Source: Tepidicella xavieri
Lineage (GTDB): Bacteria > Pseudomonadota > Gammaproteobacteria > Burkholderiales > Burkholderiaceae_C
Assembly: GCF_004363315.1 (NCBI RefSeq)
Contig: NZ_SNYL01000010.1
Location: 1 to 64,000, forward strand
DNA length: 64,000 nucleotides
Reading direction: 5' to 3'
The position numbers and the translations under genes are program-made. The notes beneath the pieces were generated by a model. It did no database searches and was not told the origin of the DNA. It saw only the letters and a program-made list of their open reading frames with translations. This document shows positions 1 to 7,679 of the stretch, piece by piece (the stretch's first letter is position 1; the number at the start of each line of letters is the position of its first letter).

Positions 1-112
1 AGGGCTGCCAGGGGCTGGAAATGCGGATCCAGCCGGTTGAAAGCCGACGCAGGCAGAGCCTCGGCTGCTTCGATGGGCACTTTTTCAACGGCCTGCTAAA
101 CCCTGAGGTGAT
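1..112. other. Unassigned left edge
   Basis: These bases lie downstream of the prophage lysozyme gene. Short open stretches exist on both strands, but none has a start, a ribosome binding site or a recognisable product. No copy of the tmRNA 3' end, which might mark a phage attachment site, was seen here. Confidence 0.4.
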
Positions 113-571
113 TCAGACGGACAGAATACTCACTTCTGCCTCACGCCGGGCTACGAGGCCAGGCAGAACCTTGCCTCCACCGTAGACCCACCGCCGTAGC
201 TCAGTCGCGGCTGCGGTCCAATCCCTCTGATTGACCCGCCGCCGCAGCGCCGATGTCTGCAGCCGCCCCGCGCCGAGGTTGAAGGTGAAATCCACGATGG
301 CCGCGAGCCGTCCTTCGGGCTCAGTGGCTAGCACTGGGCAGTAGCGCAGCGTGGCGGCGAGCGCCACCCGCAGATCCTGGGCAAGGTAGGCCTCGGCCTC
401 GCCTTCCGTGATCGGCGGATGCTTGGGGTCGCAGAGGTGGCCGTAGCCGATGGTCCAGTAGCCGGCCGGGCAGACGTAGGGATGCGCCCGGCCAGGATCG
501 GCTCGCGGCACACGGTGGAAGCCCTCGAAGCGCTTGGCCAGGTCGATGGCCGCCTGCGGCACCGCGATCAC
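113..571 (-). CDS. Phage endolysin, GH24 (T4-type) lysozyme
   Basis: This 152-residue protein should cleave the MurNAc-GlcNAc bonds of peptidoglycan at the end of the lytic cycle. The T4-lysozyme pattern is visible: a catalytic Glu in FEGF (E16), then VCPAGYWTIGYGH with Cys34 and Thr40 at the usual Asp/Thr positions, and later FTFNLGAG and a C-terminal GLVARREAE block. The start is a GTG whose last bases form the stop of the holin gene (GTGA overlap); the longer open frame upstream is a shadow of the holin. There is no signal peptide, so release presumably depends on the holin. No Rz/Rz1 spanin gene was seen next to it. Confidence 0.9.
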   Translation of the reverse strand: MIAVPQAAIDLAKRFEGFHRVPRADPGRAHPYVCPAGYWTIGYGHLCDPKHPPITEGEAEAYLAQDLRVALAATLRYCPVLATEPEGRLAAIVDFTFNLGAGRLQTSALRRRVNQRDWTAAATELRRWVYGGGKVLPGLVARREAEVSILSV

Positions 572-1044
572 GGCCGCACCCGGTCGAACACTCGCCCAAG
601 GAACCAGAAGTTCAGCACGCCAGCCCAAAGCGCCTGATCGGCCTCTGTCCAGGCGTGCAGGATGGCCAGGCCCCAGCCCGCATCGGCAGTCACGGCGGCC
701 GCGAACGCCGCCGTCTTGGCCGCGCAGTACAGCGCCATGAACCAGTAAGTGATCACCGGCCGCACGCTGGCGGACAAGGCGTCGACCCAGCGCACGCCGG
801 ATCGTTGACCTTGGGCGGCGACCGACTCGCGCAAGGCCTCGAGGGCGCCGACGTTCCACGCCGCATCCGCGCTCGCACCGATCTCGGCCATCCGCTGCGC
901 GCCGCGCAGTTTCTCGAACTCCAGCGCCTTGTCCTGCATGGCGAGTTCATGGCTGCGCTCGCCTTTTCGGTCAAGCCACTTCAGGATCTCCGGCGCCAGA
1001 CGGAAGGCTCCGCCCAGCAGCCCACCGAGCAAGGTCTCGATCAT
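568..1044 (-). CDS. Phage holin, 3TM (GTA-type) family
   Basis: A 158-residue membrane protein beginning MIETLLGGLLGG. A glycine-rich hydrophobic N-terminus is followed by a long charged helix (about residues 20-60), then two hydrophobic segments (around PVITYWFMALYCAAKTAAF and the AGVLNFWFLGRVF end). This layout fits the 3TM holin family of GTAs and lambdoid phages, which makes the membrane lesions that let endolysin out. It overlaps the lysozyme by 4 bp downstream and the 100-aa gene by 4 bp (ATGA) upstream, so the three are probably translated together. The family is inferred from layout and position. Confidence 0.75.
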   Translation of the reverse strand: MIETLLGGLLGGAFRLAPEILKWLDRKGERSHELAMQDKALEFEKLRGAQRMAEIGASADAAWNVGALEALRESVAAQGQRSGVRWVDALSASVRPVITYWFMALYCAAKTAAFAAAVTADAGWGLAILHAWTEADQALWAGVLNFWFLGRVFDRVRP

Positions 1045-1343
1045 TGGCTCCCTCCCATCAGCTTGAGCTTGATGGCGGCCCCGACCAGCAGTGCGGCGAG
1101 GATGCCGGTGGTGACGACCTTGATGACGGTCTGCCACGCGGTGCGCCGCGCGTCGCGCCAGGCTTCGAGCAGGTCGCGCAGTTCGCGGATGTCGCGCGCA
1201 GCGTGGCCGTTTTCCAAGCCAAGGTGGGTCAGGACACGCTCGGCCCCGCGTTCAGCGGCGCTGTCCAGCAGTTCGTCGAAGTCCTCGCGTCGAATGAGCA
1301 GCATGTTTTCCACGAGGGCGGCAGGTTGGTGTTCGTCGGTCAT
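1041..1343 (-). CDS. Small phage membrane protein (DUF6127-like)
   Basis: A 100-residue protein beginning MTDEHQPAAL. A charged, helical first 75 residues (EDFDELLDSAAERGAERVL, then DIRELRDLLEAWRDARR) precede one C-terminal transmembrane helix (TTGILAALLVGAAIKL). It sits just before the holin with an ATGA overlap and resembles small proteins in phage lysis cassettes (DUF6127 type). It may help lysis, for instance as an antiholin or holin partner, but nothing in the sequence proves that. Confidence 0.65.
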   Translation of the reverse strand: MTDEHQPAALVENMLLIRREDFDELLDSAAERGAERVLTHLGLENGHAARDIRELRDLLEAWRDARRTAWQTVIKVVTTGILAALLVGAAIKLKLMGGSQ

Positions 1344-1408
1344 TGCAGTCTCCAAAAACGACGAACCCGCCTTGTGGGCGGGTTCAGATGGTTGCGGGTG
1401 GGTGAAGA

Positions 1409-1759
1409 TCAGATGGCGATGCCCGCGCTCCAGCCGGTGGACTTGTAGGCCGAGAGCTTGGCCTCGTCCTCGATGTAGCAAAGCCAGCCGATCTTGGGCA
1501 CGTGGTACTCCCAGGCATCGGCAATGCGCACGGCGATCTGGTTGGTTTTGCCTGCCCACACGCCCGTGGCAGCGGCAGGAATGAGGTAGCGGTCGCCGTT
1601 GGCGGGGCTGGCCGGTGGTGTGGTCAGGTCGCGGTCTTTCACGGACAGACCTACCACCGCGCCGAGGCGCTTGAGGTTGGCGTCCATGCCGGTGTCCCAG
1701 CCACTTTCGCCGAGCGTCCAGCCGTAATTGAGTCCCAGGTTTGGGTCGGTCGATGACAT
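1409..1759 (-). CDS. DUF2793-type phage tail/fibre-associated protein
   Basis: A 116-residue protein starting MSSTDPNLGLNYGW. The pattern GLNYGWTLGESGWDTGMDANLKRLG, then NGDRYLIPA, GVWAGKTNQIAV and a closing WEYHVPKIGWLCYIEDE is typical of the DUF2793 domain in phage and GTA tail-fibre or host-contact proteins. Its place after the tail-tip gene and before lysis fits a small distal tail component or fibre domain. It is much shorter than many DUF2793 proteins, so it is probably a single domain. Confidence 0.7.
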   Translation of the reverse strand: MSSTDPNLGLNYGWTLGESGWDTGMDANLKRLGAVVGLSVKDRDLTTPPASPANGDRYLIPAAATGVWAGKTNQIAVRIADAWEYHVPKIGWLCYIEDEAKLSAYKSTGWSAGIAI

Positions 1760-1762
1760 GGT

Positions 1763-2359
1763 TTATCTCCAGAGATTCGAGGCTTGACGAATACGCCGGA
1801 CAGCGTCCGGGTCGCCGGTGCGGTGGCTTTGCTGCGGGTGTTGTCGCCAATGCCGCCCAACGATGGGTAGGTACAGCACGCCGCCGCGCTTGGCCACGAG
1901 CAGGGTCAGCAGCCAGTCGGCGAAGTTGTTGAGGTCGGTGGTTTCCTTGAGCACGGCCTCGACGACGGATCGACGCATCACGATCAGGCCATGCACGTGG
2001 CTGGCGCTGTTGGCGTGCTGCCAACGGCTGTAGGCCAGACGCCGCACCGCGATGTCCTGGCCGTTTTCGTCGGTCAGCGCCTCGTCGGTGTAGGCCATCA
2101 CCGCCTGTGGGCAGGCATCCAGCGCATCGGCCAGTTGGGTGAAGGCACTGGCTTCGTACAGATCGTCGGGATCGACGAAGGACACCAGTGGCAAGGTGCC
2201 TTGCGCATAGCCTGCCGCGCGTGCTTCTCCAATCCTGCCCGGAATGCCCGGCAAGACGTGCAACTGAATAGGCGCACCATCGAGACTGGCGATGCAGGCC
2301 TCCCGCCATTCGGCAGGCTCGTTCAGGGTGAGCAGATGAACATCGATGCGCGGCTCCAT
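1763..2359 (-). CDS. Phage-borne glycosyltransferase family 2-like protein
   Basis: A 198-residue protein with the GT-A pattern of family 2 glycosyltransferases. An N-terminal strand reads IDVHLLTLNEPAEWREACIASL, a metal/nucleotide-sugar motif VSFVDPDDLYE lies near residue 67, and a later helix-rich segment contains SHVHGLIVMRR. It would move a sugar from an activated donor to an unknown acceptor. The start is an ATG overlapping the stop of the tail-tip gene (ATGA), so it is part of the tail operon and made late. Possible roles are decorating tail tips or altering host surface sugars; the sequence does not decide. Confidence 0.7.
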   Translation of the reverse strand: MEPRIDVHLLTLNEPAEWREACIASLDGAPIQLHVLPGIPGRIGEARAAGYAQGTLPLVSFVDPDDLYEASAFTQLADALDACPQAVMAYTDEALTDENGQDIAVRRLAYSRWQHANSASHVHGLIVMRRSVVEAVLKETTDLNNFADWLLTLLVAKRGGVLYLPIVGRHWRQHPQQSHRTGDPDAVRRIRQASNLWR

Positions 2360-4632
2360 CACACACCTCCCCAATACTGTCCCCAGCGCAGGCCGTAGCC
2401 CGCGCGATCCAAGACACGCACCTGGGGCTGCCAGCTGCTCAAACCATCGCGCTCGGCACGGATCTCGACCGTAATGCGGTCGCCCAGCGCACCGGTATCC
2501 AGCGCGGCCACGGCCGCCGTCCAGACGTAGGTGGTGCCAAGCAGCCCCGTTTCCGTGTGCGCCAGCACGTTGTTGCGATTGCGGATGCCTACCGTATAGG
2601 TCACGCCCGATTCTGGCCCGATATCGCCTTCGTCCTGCCGCACGAGGTAGGCGGTCTGCTGCGTGCGGTCACGATGTGCCCACGCGACGTTGAGATCACC
2701 GGCCACAACGGCAGGCTCAGTCTGGCCATTGAGGCGGATACGACCGGGTGGATATGGCAAAGCCTGCCGACCAGCGAGCACCATCGGCTGCCCATTAGCG
2801 GCCAGCAGAGGATCGCCCTGATCGGTCGACGTGCGAGGCATCGCGCCCACGAACACCGACTCGCCCGGGGCGCGCTCCGCGCCTTCCGATGCCAGCCATT
2901 CGCCGACACCGATCAGACGAGCCCCCGAGGCATGTGCTTGGGGTGTGGTGTCTAGTACGCCGCGTGCAAGGTCAACCGTGGCCGCAGTGGTATCGAAGTC
3001 CAGGACAGCGACGGCTTCGCGGATTTCACCGCTGCCATCGACCAGATAGGCGTAGTCGCCCACGGCCAGTCTTTCCGGCTGGCTGATGGCCGTCACCGGC
3101 ACACCGATGGCATCGGCCTCACTGGCTGGCAAGGCGGCATCGAGCGTCAGCAGCGGCGCATAGTCCTCGCCCACGACGGCAGTGAGGTCGCCGCCGGATG
3201 CGCCGGTAGCCAGTTGCCAGTTCAGTTGCCCGGTGCCACCGGCGGCAGCCAGCGCTCCAAGATAGGTGTCCGTGTCGGTCAGGTAGGCCAGATCTGCGCG
3301 CGACAAGCGCCGGGCCAGTTCCCAATACGGCACTTCGACGGCCAGTACCAAGGCGGGCGGCAAAGGTTCGATGGTCGGCTCATCGACGTGCGGTGGCGGG
3401 GGCGACAACACGGTGTTGCTCATCCCGAACACATCTTCCATCGCTTCGATGCGCCACTCGGCCGCGCCCAAGGTGCCGGTGTCGATGCCGGTGACGCGCA
3501 CCACCATCTGATCCACACCCAAACGCGGCCAGTTCAGCAGAAACACATCGCCCGGCAGCGGCGCACGGGGAAGCCGGTCGCGCGCCACGGTCAGACTCAT
3601 CCGGGCCAGGGGTGAACCCAAGGCGCGCAGGTCACGCAAGGCCAGCCGGGCAGCCAGCGGCCCGTAGTTGACGCCCGGGTAGTCGCGGCGCTGATTGATC
3701 ACGCCGCCTTGCAACTGGATGGCGGCCAGGTTCTCGACGGTGACCGTCGCATCACCGCCCGTTTGCCAGTCGGTGTAGACCACGGTCAGTTCGTTGGGCA
3801 GCTCGCCCCACTGGGCGCGCTCAAAGCGTTCCAGCCGCACGATTTCGTCAGGTCCCAACTGCGGCAGACTGTCGATCCAGTAGTCGTCACGCAGCAGCTT
3901 GAGTTCAAACGTGCCTTGCTCCGGATCGGTGTAGAGGATGCCGCCAATGTGGTCGACGACCTGGCCGATGAAGCTCTCGATGGGCTGCTGGCGCGTCCAG
4001 ATCAAATTGAGGCCGAAGCCCTCGCTCGACAACGCCCATGCCGCGTTCCAGAAGCTCCAGCCGATGGTGCTGTGCGGATAGCCCATGCCCCAGTGCGGAT
4101 CGGTGAGGCACTGAACCAGGATGTGCGCCGGGTTCATGCCGACGCTGATCTCACGGGCCTCAGTCTCATCCCAGGTGCGGACTTCGGCGTTCCACGCCAT
4201 CCACGGCGCATCGAACCAACCCGCCGTGAAGCGACGCACCCGTACCGCCCATGGCTTGATGTACGGGTTGTTGGCCGCGAACAGGATCTTGCGCGCCACC
4301 AAGGACAGCACACCTCGGAATGCCGGAATGGAACTGCCGAGACGGCTCATCAGGTAGTCGTTACGCCCCTGACCAGCATGGCCCGACAGCACATCGATGG
4401 TGCCCACGACGCCGCCTTCGCGCTCGTCGCCGCCAAACAGCGTGGGCTTGTTGATCGAGAGGCTGGTCAGCCCATGCCCGTTCGGTAGCGGCGCACGGTC
4501 GGCATCGCCCCACGCGGTACGGTCGCCCATCTGGATTTCCTGCACGGCATCGACGGGCCCTTGGCACAGGGCCAGATGCAGCCCCATCCGGTAGCGGTAG
4601 CCGACGGTTTGCTTTTTGCTACGCCCGCCCAT
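2359..4632 (-). CDS. Phage tail tip / host-specificity (J-like) protein
   Basis: A 757-residue protein beginning MGGRSKKQTVGYRYRMGL. The N-terminal third carries the pattern of baseplate-hub and tail-tip proteins (QTVGYRYRMGLHLALCQGPVD, LMSRLGSSIPAFRGV, NPAHILVQCLTD, WTRQQPIESFIGQVVDHIGG). The C-terminal half looks beta-rich and fibronectin-like (YLVRQDEGD, WTAAVAALDTG). Such proteins cap the tail tube and often contact the receptor. It lies between small tail-assembly genes and the glycosyltransferase, as J does in lambda-like tails. The exact subfamily (PF13550-like) is my estimate. Confidence 0.75.
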   Translation of the reverse strand: MGGRSKKQTVGYRYRMGLHLALCQGPVDAVQEIQMGDRTAWGDADRAPLPNGHGLTSLSINKPTLFGGDEREGGVVGTIDVLSGHAGQGRNDYLMSRLGSSIPAFRGVLSLVARKILFAANNPYIKPWAVRVRRFTAGWFDAPWMAWNAEVRTWDETEAREISVGMNPAHILVQCLTDPHWGMGYPHSTIGWSFWNAAWALSSEGFGLNLIWTRQQPIESFIGQVVDHIGGILYTDPEQGTFELKLLRDDYWIDSLPQLGPDEIVRLERFERAQWGELPNELTVVYTDWQTGGDATVTVENLAAIQLQGGVINQRRDYPGVNYGPLAARLALRDLRALGSPLARMSLTVARDRLPRAPLPGDVFLLNWPRLGVDQMVVRVTGIDTGTLGAAEWRIEAMEDVFGMSNTVLSPPPPHVDEPTIEPLPPALVLAVEVPYWELARRLSRADLAYLTDTDTYLGALAAAGGTGQLNWQLATGASGGDLTAVVGEDYAPLLTLDAALPASEADAIGVPVTAISQPERLAVGDYAYLVDGSGEIREAVAVLDFDTTAATVDLARGVLDTTPQAHASGARLIGVGEWLASEGAERAPGESVFVGAMPRTSTDQGDPLLAANGQPMVLAGRQALPYPPGRIRLNGQTEPAVVAGDLNVAWAHRDRTQQTAYLVRQDEGDIGPESGVTYTVGIRNRNNVLAHTETGLLGTTYVWTAAVAALDTGALGDRITVEIRAERDGLSSWQPQVRVLDRAGYGLRWGQYWGGV

Positions 4633-4931
4633 CAGTCGTGCTCCCGCTGGCTGGACTGATTGCGTGCGTGCTCGACCACCCGCTGCGCCATGGCATCGCC
4701 GGTGGCCAGCAGGATGTCGGCGTCACAGCCATCGCGCAGGAAGGCGCGGAAGTCCAGATCGTGGCGCGCAAACCATGTGCGTGTTCCGTTCACGCAAAGG
4801 CCTGCGGCGCGCACGTGATCGATGGTGATGACGGTCTGCGTGGTCTCAAGAAACACGCCGGGCCGCCCCAAGTGTTTCTTGGCCCCTTGAGGGGCAAAAC
4901 GAGCGAAGCGAGTTTCGGGGTGTGGGATCAC
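4632..4931 (-). CDS. Conserved small phage tail-region protein with REP-derived N-terminus
   Basis: A 99-residue protein. Residues from about 35 onward (VITIDHVRAAGLCV, WFARHDLDFRAFLRDG, ADILLATGDAMAQRVVE) match a small protein often found beside the J-like gene in siphophages; its function is not known to me. Residues 1 to about 33 are encoded by palindromic, REP-like DNA that looks inserted. The first possible start is a GTG overlapping the upstream stop (GTGA at 4928-4931); the GTG at VITIDHV would give a 65-aa protein closer to the likely ancestral form. The gene abuts the tail-tip gene. Confidence 0.65.
   Translation of the reverse strand: MIPHPETRFARFAPQGAKKHLGRPGVFLETTQTVITIDHVRAAGLCVNGTRTWFARHDLDFRAFLRDGCDADILLATGDAMAQRVVEHARNQSSQREHD
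4847..4895. repeat. REP-like palindromic element inside a coding region
   Basis: A perfect 10-bp inverted repeat CAAGAAACAC (4847-4856) / GTGTTTCTTG (4872-4881) is followed at once by a second palindrome GCCCCTTGAGGGGC (4882-4895). Compact double hairpins of this kind are typical of dispersed intergenic repeats in Comamonadaceae-like genomes. Here the element is read through as the N-terminal part of a phage gene. Confidence 0.6.
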
Positions 4932-5155
4932 TTTTTGCCACCTTTCTTCTTGATCGGATCGGCTTCCAGATCGCCGTACCAGACGACGTTGGAGCCGCGC
5001 AGCAGCACGGTGCCGAACACGACGGGAATCGGTCGGCCTTCTTCTGCGGTGGGGGCATCGACGTCGGACAGGGACGCCGGTTTGGGTTCGGGCGGTTTCG
5101 GGGCGAGCGCGACCGAAACCAGCGCCGCCACCACGAGGACGACGAGGTACCACAT
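4928..5155 (-). CDS. Small membrane-anchored phage tail-assembly protein
   Basis: A 75-residue protein with one N-terminal transmembrane or signal-anchor helix (MWYLVVLVVAALVSVALA), a proline-rich stretch (PKPPEPKPASL) and a conserved GRPIPVVFGTVLLRGSNVVWYGDLE core, ending in a Lys/Gly-rich tail. The core motif also occurs at the N-terminus of larger tail-tip proteins in this phage group, so it probably takes part in tail-tip assembly. It overlaps the next gene by GTGA, and an AGGAG lies upstream of its ATG. Confidence 0.7.
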   Translation of the reverse strand: MWYLVVLVVAALVSVALAPKPPEPKPASLSDVDAPTAEEGRPIPVVFGTVLLRGSNVVWYGDLEADPIKKKGGKK

Positions 5156-5157
5156 GG

Positions 5158-5313
5158 CGATTTCTCCTGGGATTCAGAACACGCCCGTCGAGAACGGGTT
5201 CTTGCTCGGGATGGCGGGAAAGCCGCCGTAGTTGTGGCTTCGGCCGCCGCTGCGCGGCTTCACGTCGGCTGTGCCGACATGGGCCTTCGCCGAAACGCTG
5301 CGGTTTTCGGTCA
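5158..5313 (-). pseudogene. Vestigial second copy of the BR0599-protein C-terminus
   Basis: Just after the stop of the BR0599-family gene another frame reads NYGGFPAIPSKNPFSTGVF-stop, matching the true end of that gene (ENFGGFPFIPTKNPFSGTPIF-stop). About 90 bp of non-matching, hairpin-containing sequence separates the two ends. No start or ribosome binding site precedes this copy, so it looks like a leftover from recombination or insertion at the 3' end of the gene. Confidence 0.6.
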
Positions 5314-6102
5314 GAAGATCGGTGTGCCGCTGAAGGGGTTCTTCGTTGGAATGAACGGGAATCCACCGAAGTTTTCGAGGTTGCCGAAGCGCGACTCGCA
5401 GGTGGCCGTGCTGTGGTCGCAGCCTACCGTCAGCAGCACTTCGGTGCCGACCTCAAAGGCGACCGGATAGAGCAACTCGACGCCGCCACCGTAGTCACTG
5501 ACGATCATGTGGCGGGCACCTGCCGGGGTTTGCAACCAGCCACCGGCCAAGCCACCGCTGACGCTGCCGGGCGTGCCGCCGTCGAAATCGACGTTGCGGC
5601 CATAGCTGTTGCTCACGATGGCACTGGCGGAAATGGGTGAGGCACCACAGGCTGCCGAATACAGCACGTGGGAACACTTGCGGCTGTAGAGCCGCCGCAA
5701 CCCGATGCGCTTGAGGCTGACTTGCGCCGACTCGCAGCGAACACGAGCCACATCGTCAGCGACTTCGACGCCCAGCACCCGGCCCATCCAGCGCGTGCCG
5801 GAGATCCACCAGTAGTCGCCCCAGGTGTCACGTCGACCGATGCGCAGGGTGATCGAGGTGGTGTCACCGGTCAGCGAGTTGGCGAGCAGATGGCGCACCA
5901 CATCACAGTTCGGCGGCAGTTTCAGATCCAGCCCAGCCTTCGCAGCTTCAGCACCCAGCGCCAGTTCGTTGCGCTCGATGGCAAGGCTCTGATAACGGTT
6001 GCCGTCGAGATCGACGTCGAATTCGTGGGGCGTCAGGAAGAACTGGGCGGTGTTGCTGGCGAAGGCGTATAGCTCGACTTCCAGCAAGGGGTTCTGGCTC
6101 AT
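5311..6102 (-). CDS. Phage BR0599-family tail assembly protein
   Basis: A 263-residue protein starting MSQNPLLEVELYAF. Features of the BR0599 family are a central GTRWMGRVLGVEVADDVARVRCES segment, a cysteine-containing block (SRKCSHVLYSAACGASP) and the C-terminal signature CDHSTATCESRFGNLENFGGFPFIPTKNPF. Members are tail proteins conserved in siphophages and GTAs (the rcc01695 group), probably minor tail-tip components; the cysteines might bind metal. It sits between the 523-aa protein and the J-like cluster. The C-terminus appears duplicated just downstream. Confidence 0.85.
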   Translation of the reverse strand: MSQNPLLEVELYAFASNTAQFFLTPHEFDVDLDGNRYQSLAIERNELALGAEAAKAGLDLKLPPNCDVVRHLLANSLTGDTTSITLRIGRRDTWGDYWWISGTRWMGRVLGVEVADDVARVRCESAQVSLKRIGLRRLYSRKCSHVLYSAACGASPISASAIVSNSYGRNVDFDGGTPGSVSGGLAGGWLQTPAGARHMIVSDYGGGVELLYPVAFEVGTEVLLTVGCDHSTATCESRFGNLENFGGFPFIPTKNPFSGTPIF

Positions 6103-6107
6103 CGTGC

Positions 6108-7679
6108 TTACTCTCCCTCGTAGGTTTGACGGTCATTGCCACGTGGTTCGGGCAACTGGCGCGCGGTCAGGGTGATCTCCAGCAGCGTCGGGCTGTGCCA
6201 GTACAAGTCGATGGCATCGTGGTCGAGGCGGCAGCGCACGAGGCGAATGACACGGCTGCCTTCGGGCACTTGAGTCTCAAGTCCAGAGCGCAGCACCAAC
6301 ACACCGCCCTGATCCAGATGGCAAGTCGCCGTCAGGGCGTACTGCCGGTAGCCGTCCGGATGCACGATCGAGCAGGCGGCGGGGCGATGCCAGAACGCGG
6401 ATATGTCTTTGCCATCCACGCGCAGGAAGCCATCTGCGGGATCGGCATCGACGGTCACCCACAGGATCGGGGCCAATCCATCGGGCAGCCAGAACGCTTC
6501 CAGACGGCCTTGGGTGCGCCACAACCGCGCCCGCCAGATTTCGATTTCATCGAGTGAGCTGGCCAGATAGCGCCGCTGCAAAGTCGTCGTCGACCACGGA
6601 TCGTCCCGGCGCACCCACGGATCAGCGGGCGACAAGTCCTGGCGGGTGATCGTCGCTTGTGCGGCAGCCGTCGGATCGTCGCGCCAGTTGCCATCCGGCC
6701 AGACCGGGATCTCGTCGAGCCATGGGTCATCCAGGACATCCTGATCGGGCAATGGCGCAGGCTGGATCTGCGTAGGTACGTTGCCGCCGACCATGCCCGG
6801 CACCCACTGCGTGAGATCCGCCGGGTCGATGGCCTTGCCCCACACCAAGGGCATGACGGTGCTGCCCACGGCTGCGGCGCGTGCCAAGGGCTCCGTCAGC
6901 CACAGCAGGCCGCTTTCCACATCGCTGAGCTGGGCGATCTGCCAGCCGTCCAGAGCGATGATCAAAATCCAGCGGCCATTGTTCTCAGTTTCCTGCCAGC
7001 CCTGCACCCCATCGTAGGTCAGATGCACATTGGCCGAGAGGGGCCCGAACTGTTTCCCGTCCGCTTCCGTCACGCTGAGCGCCAGTGCGCCACGTTCGCA
7101 AGACTCGGTCAGGTGAACCGCGTACTGTGGCAGCGGCCACAGCGCCATTTGACCGAGATGATCGGCCAGCCAGTCGGCCACCAGGGCATCGGTCTGGCGA
7201 GCGTTACCCACCTTGTAGGTGAGCCAGCGCCGGGGAATGCGGCGGCGTGCCTGCCGGGATTCGCTGCCACTGGCCAGCCGCGTGACGCTGGTCTGCCACT
7301 CCAGCCGTTCCACGAGGGGCTCCATCCAATCGTGTCGGAAGGCAAACACGCCGCGTTGCACATCCGGCCACGGCTGGTCGCCAAAGGCATCCATACCGGT
7401 GGCATTGATGCCGCTCGAGGCCGTATCCCGGCGCAGCACTTCGACCAAAAAGGTCGGTGCATCGATGGGTGGCCAGGGGCCTGCCAAGGATTCCGCCAGC
7501 AGGCTGGCCGCCAGATTGGGGGGCAGCGGAGCCACAGCTGTTTCCGGCGTGAAGCGGGCTGCGCTCGCCCCGAAGGTGGCGCGCGAGAGCACTTCACCCT
7601 GGAAGGCGGGCAGTTCGCTTCCCGGCGTCGGCGAGCTTCCAACCTCCGCGAGGTCTTGAACGACGACGCGATCGGTCAT
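6108..7679 (-). CDS. Phage tail-tip region structural protein, family unknown
   Basis: A 523-residue soluble protein beginning MTDRVVVQDLAEV. It has many Trp and Pro residues and beta-type patterns (RWILIIALDGWQIAQLSD, RRYLASSLDEIEIWRARLWRTQGRLEAFWLP), with no membrane segment or enzyme motif. Proteins of this shape lie between tape measure and hub genes in related siphophages and belong to the distal tail, but I cannot name a family. Its ATG overlaps the next gene's stop (7676-7679), and only 5 bp separate it from the BR0599 gene. Confidence 0.6.
   Translation of the reverse strand: MTDRVVVQDLAEVGSSPTPGSELPAFQGEVLSRATFGASAARFTPETAVAPLPPNLAASLLAESLAGPWPPIDAPTFLVEVLRRDTASSGINATGMDAFGDQPWPDVQRGVFAFRHDWMEPLVERLEWQTSVTRLASGSESRQARRRIPRRWLTYKVGNARQTDALVADWLADHLGQMALWPLPQYAVHLTESCERGALALSVTEADGKQFGPLSANVHLTYDGVQGWQETENNGRWILIIALDGWQIAQLSDVESGLLWLTEPLARAAAVGSTVMPLVWGKAIDPADLTQWVPGMVGGNVPTQIQPAPLPDQDVLDDPWLDEIPVWPDGNWRDDPTAAAQATITRQDLSPADPWVRRDDPWSTTTLQRRYLASSLDEIEIWRARLWRTQGRLEAFWLPDGLAPILWVTVDADPADGFLRVDGKDISAFWHRPAACSIVHPDGYRQYALTATCHLDQGGVLVLRSGLETQVPEGSRVIRLVRCRLDHDAIDLYWHSPTLLEITLTARQLPEPRGNDRQTYEGE

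Noticed and set aside
1041-2417. 458-aa minus-strand open frame
   Set aside because: Only the last 100 codons (DUF6127-like) look like a protein; the rest is a high-GC shadow of the glycosyltransferase and DUF2793 genes.
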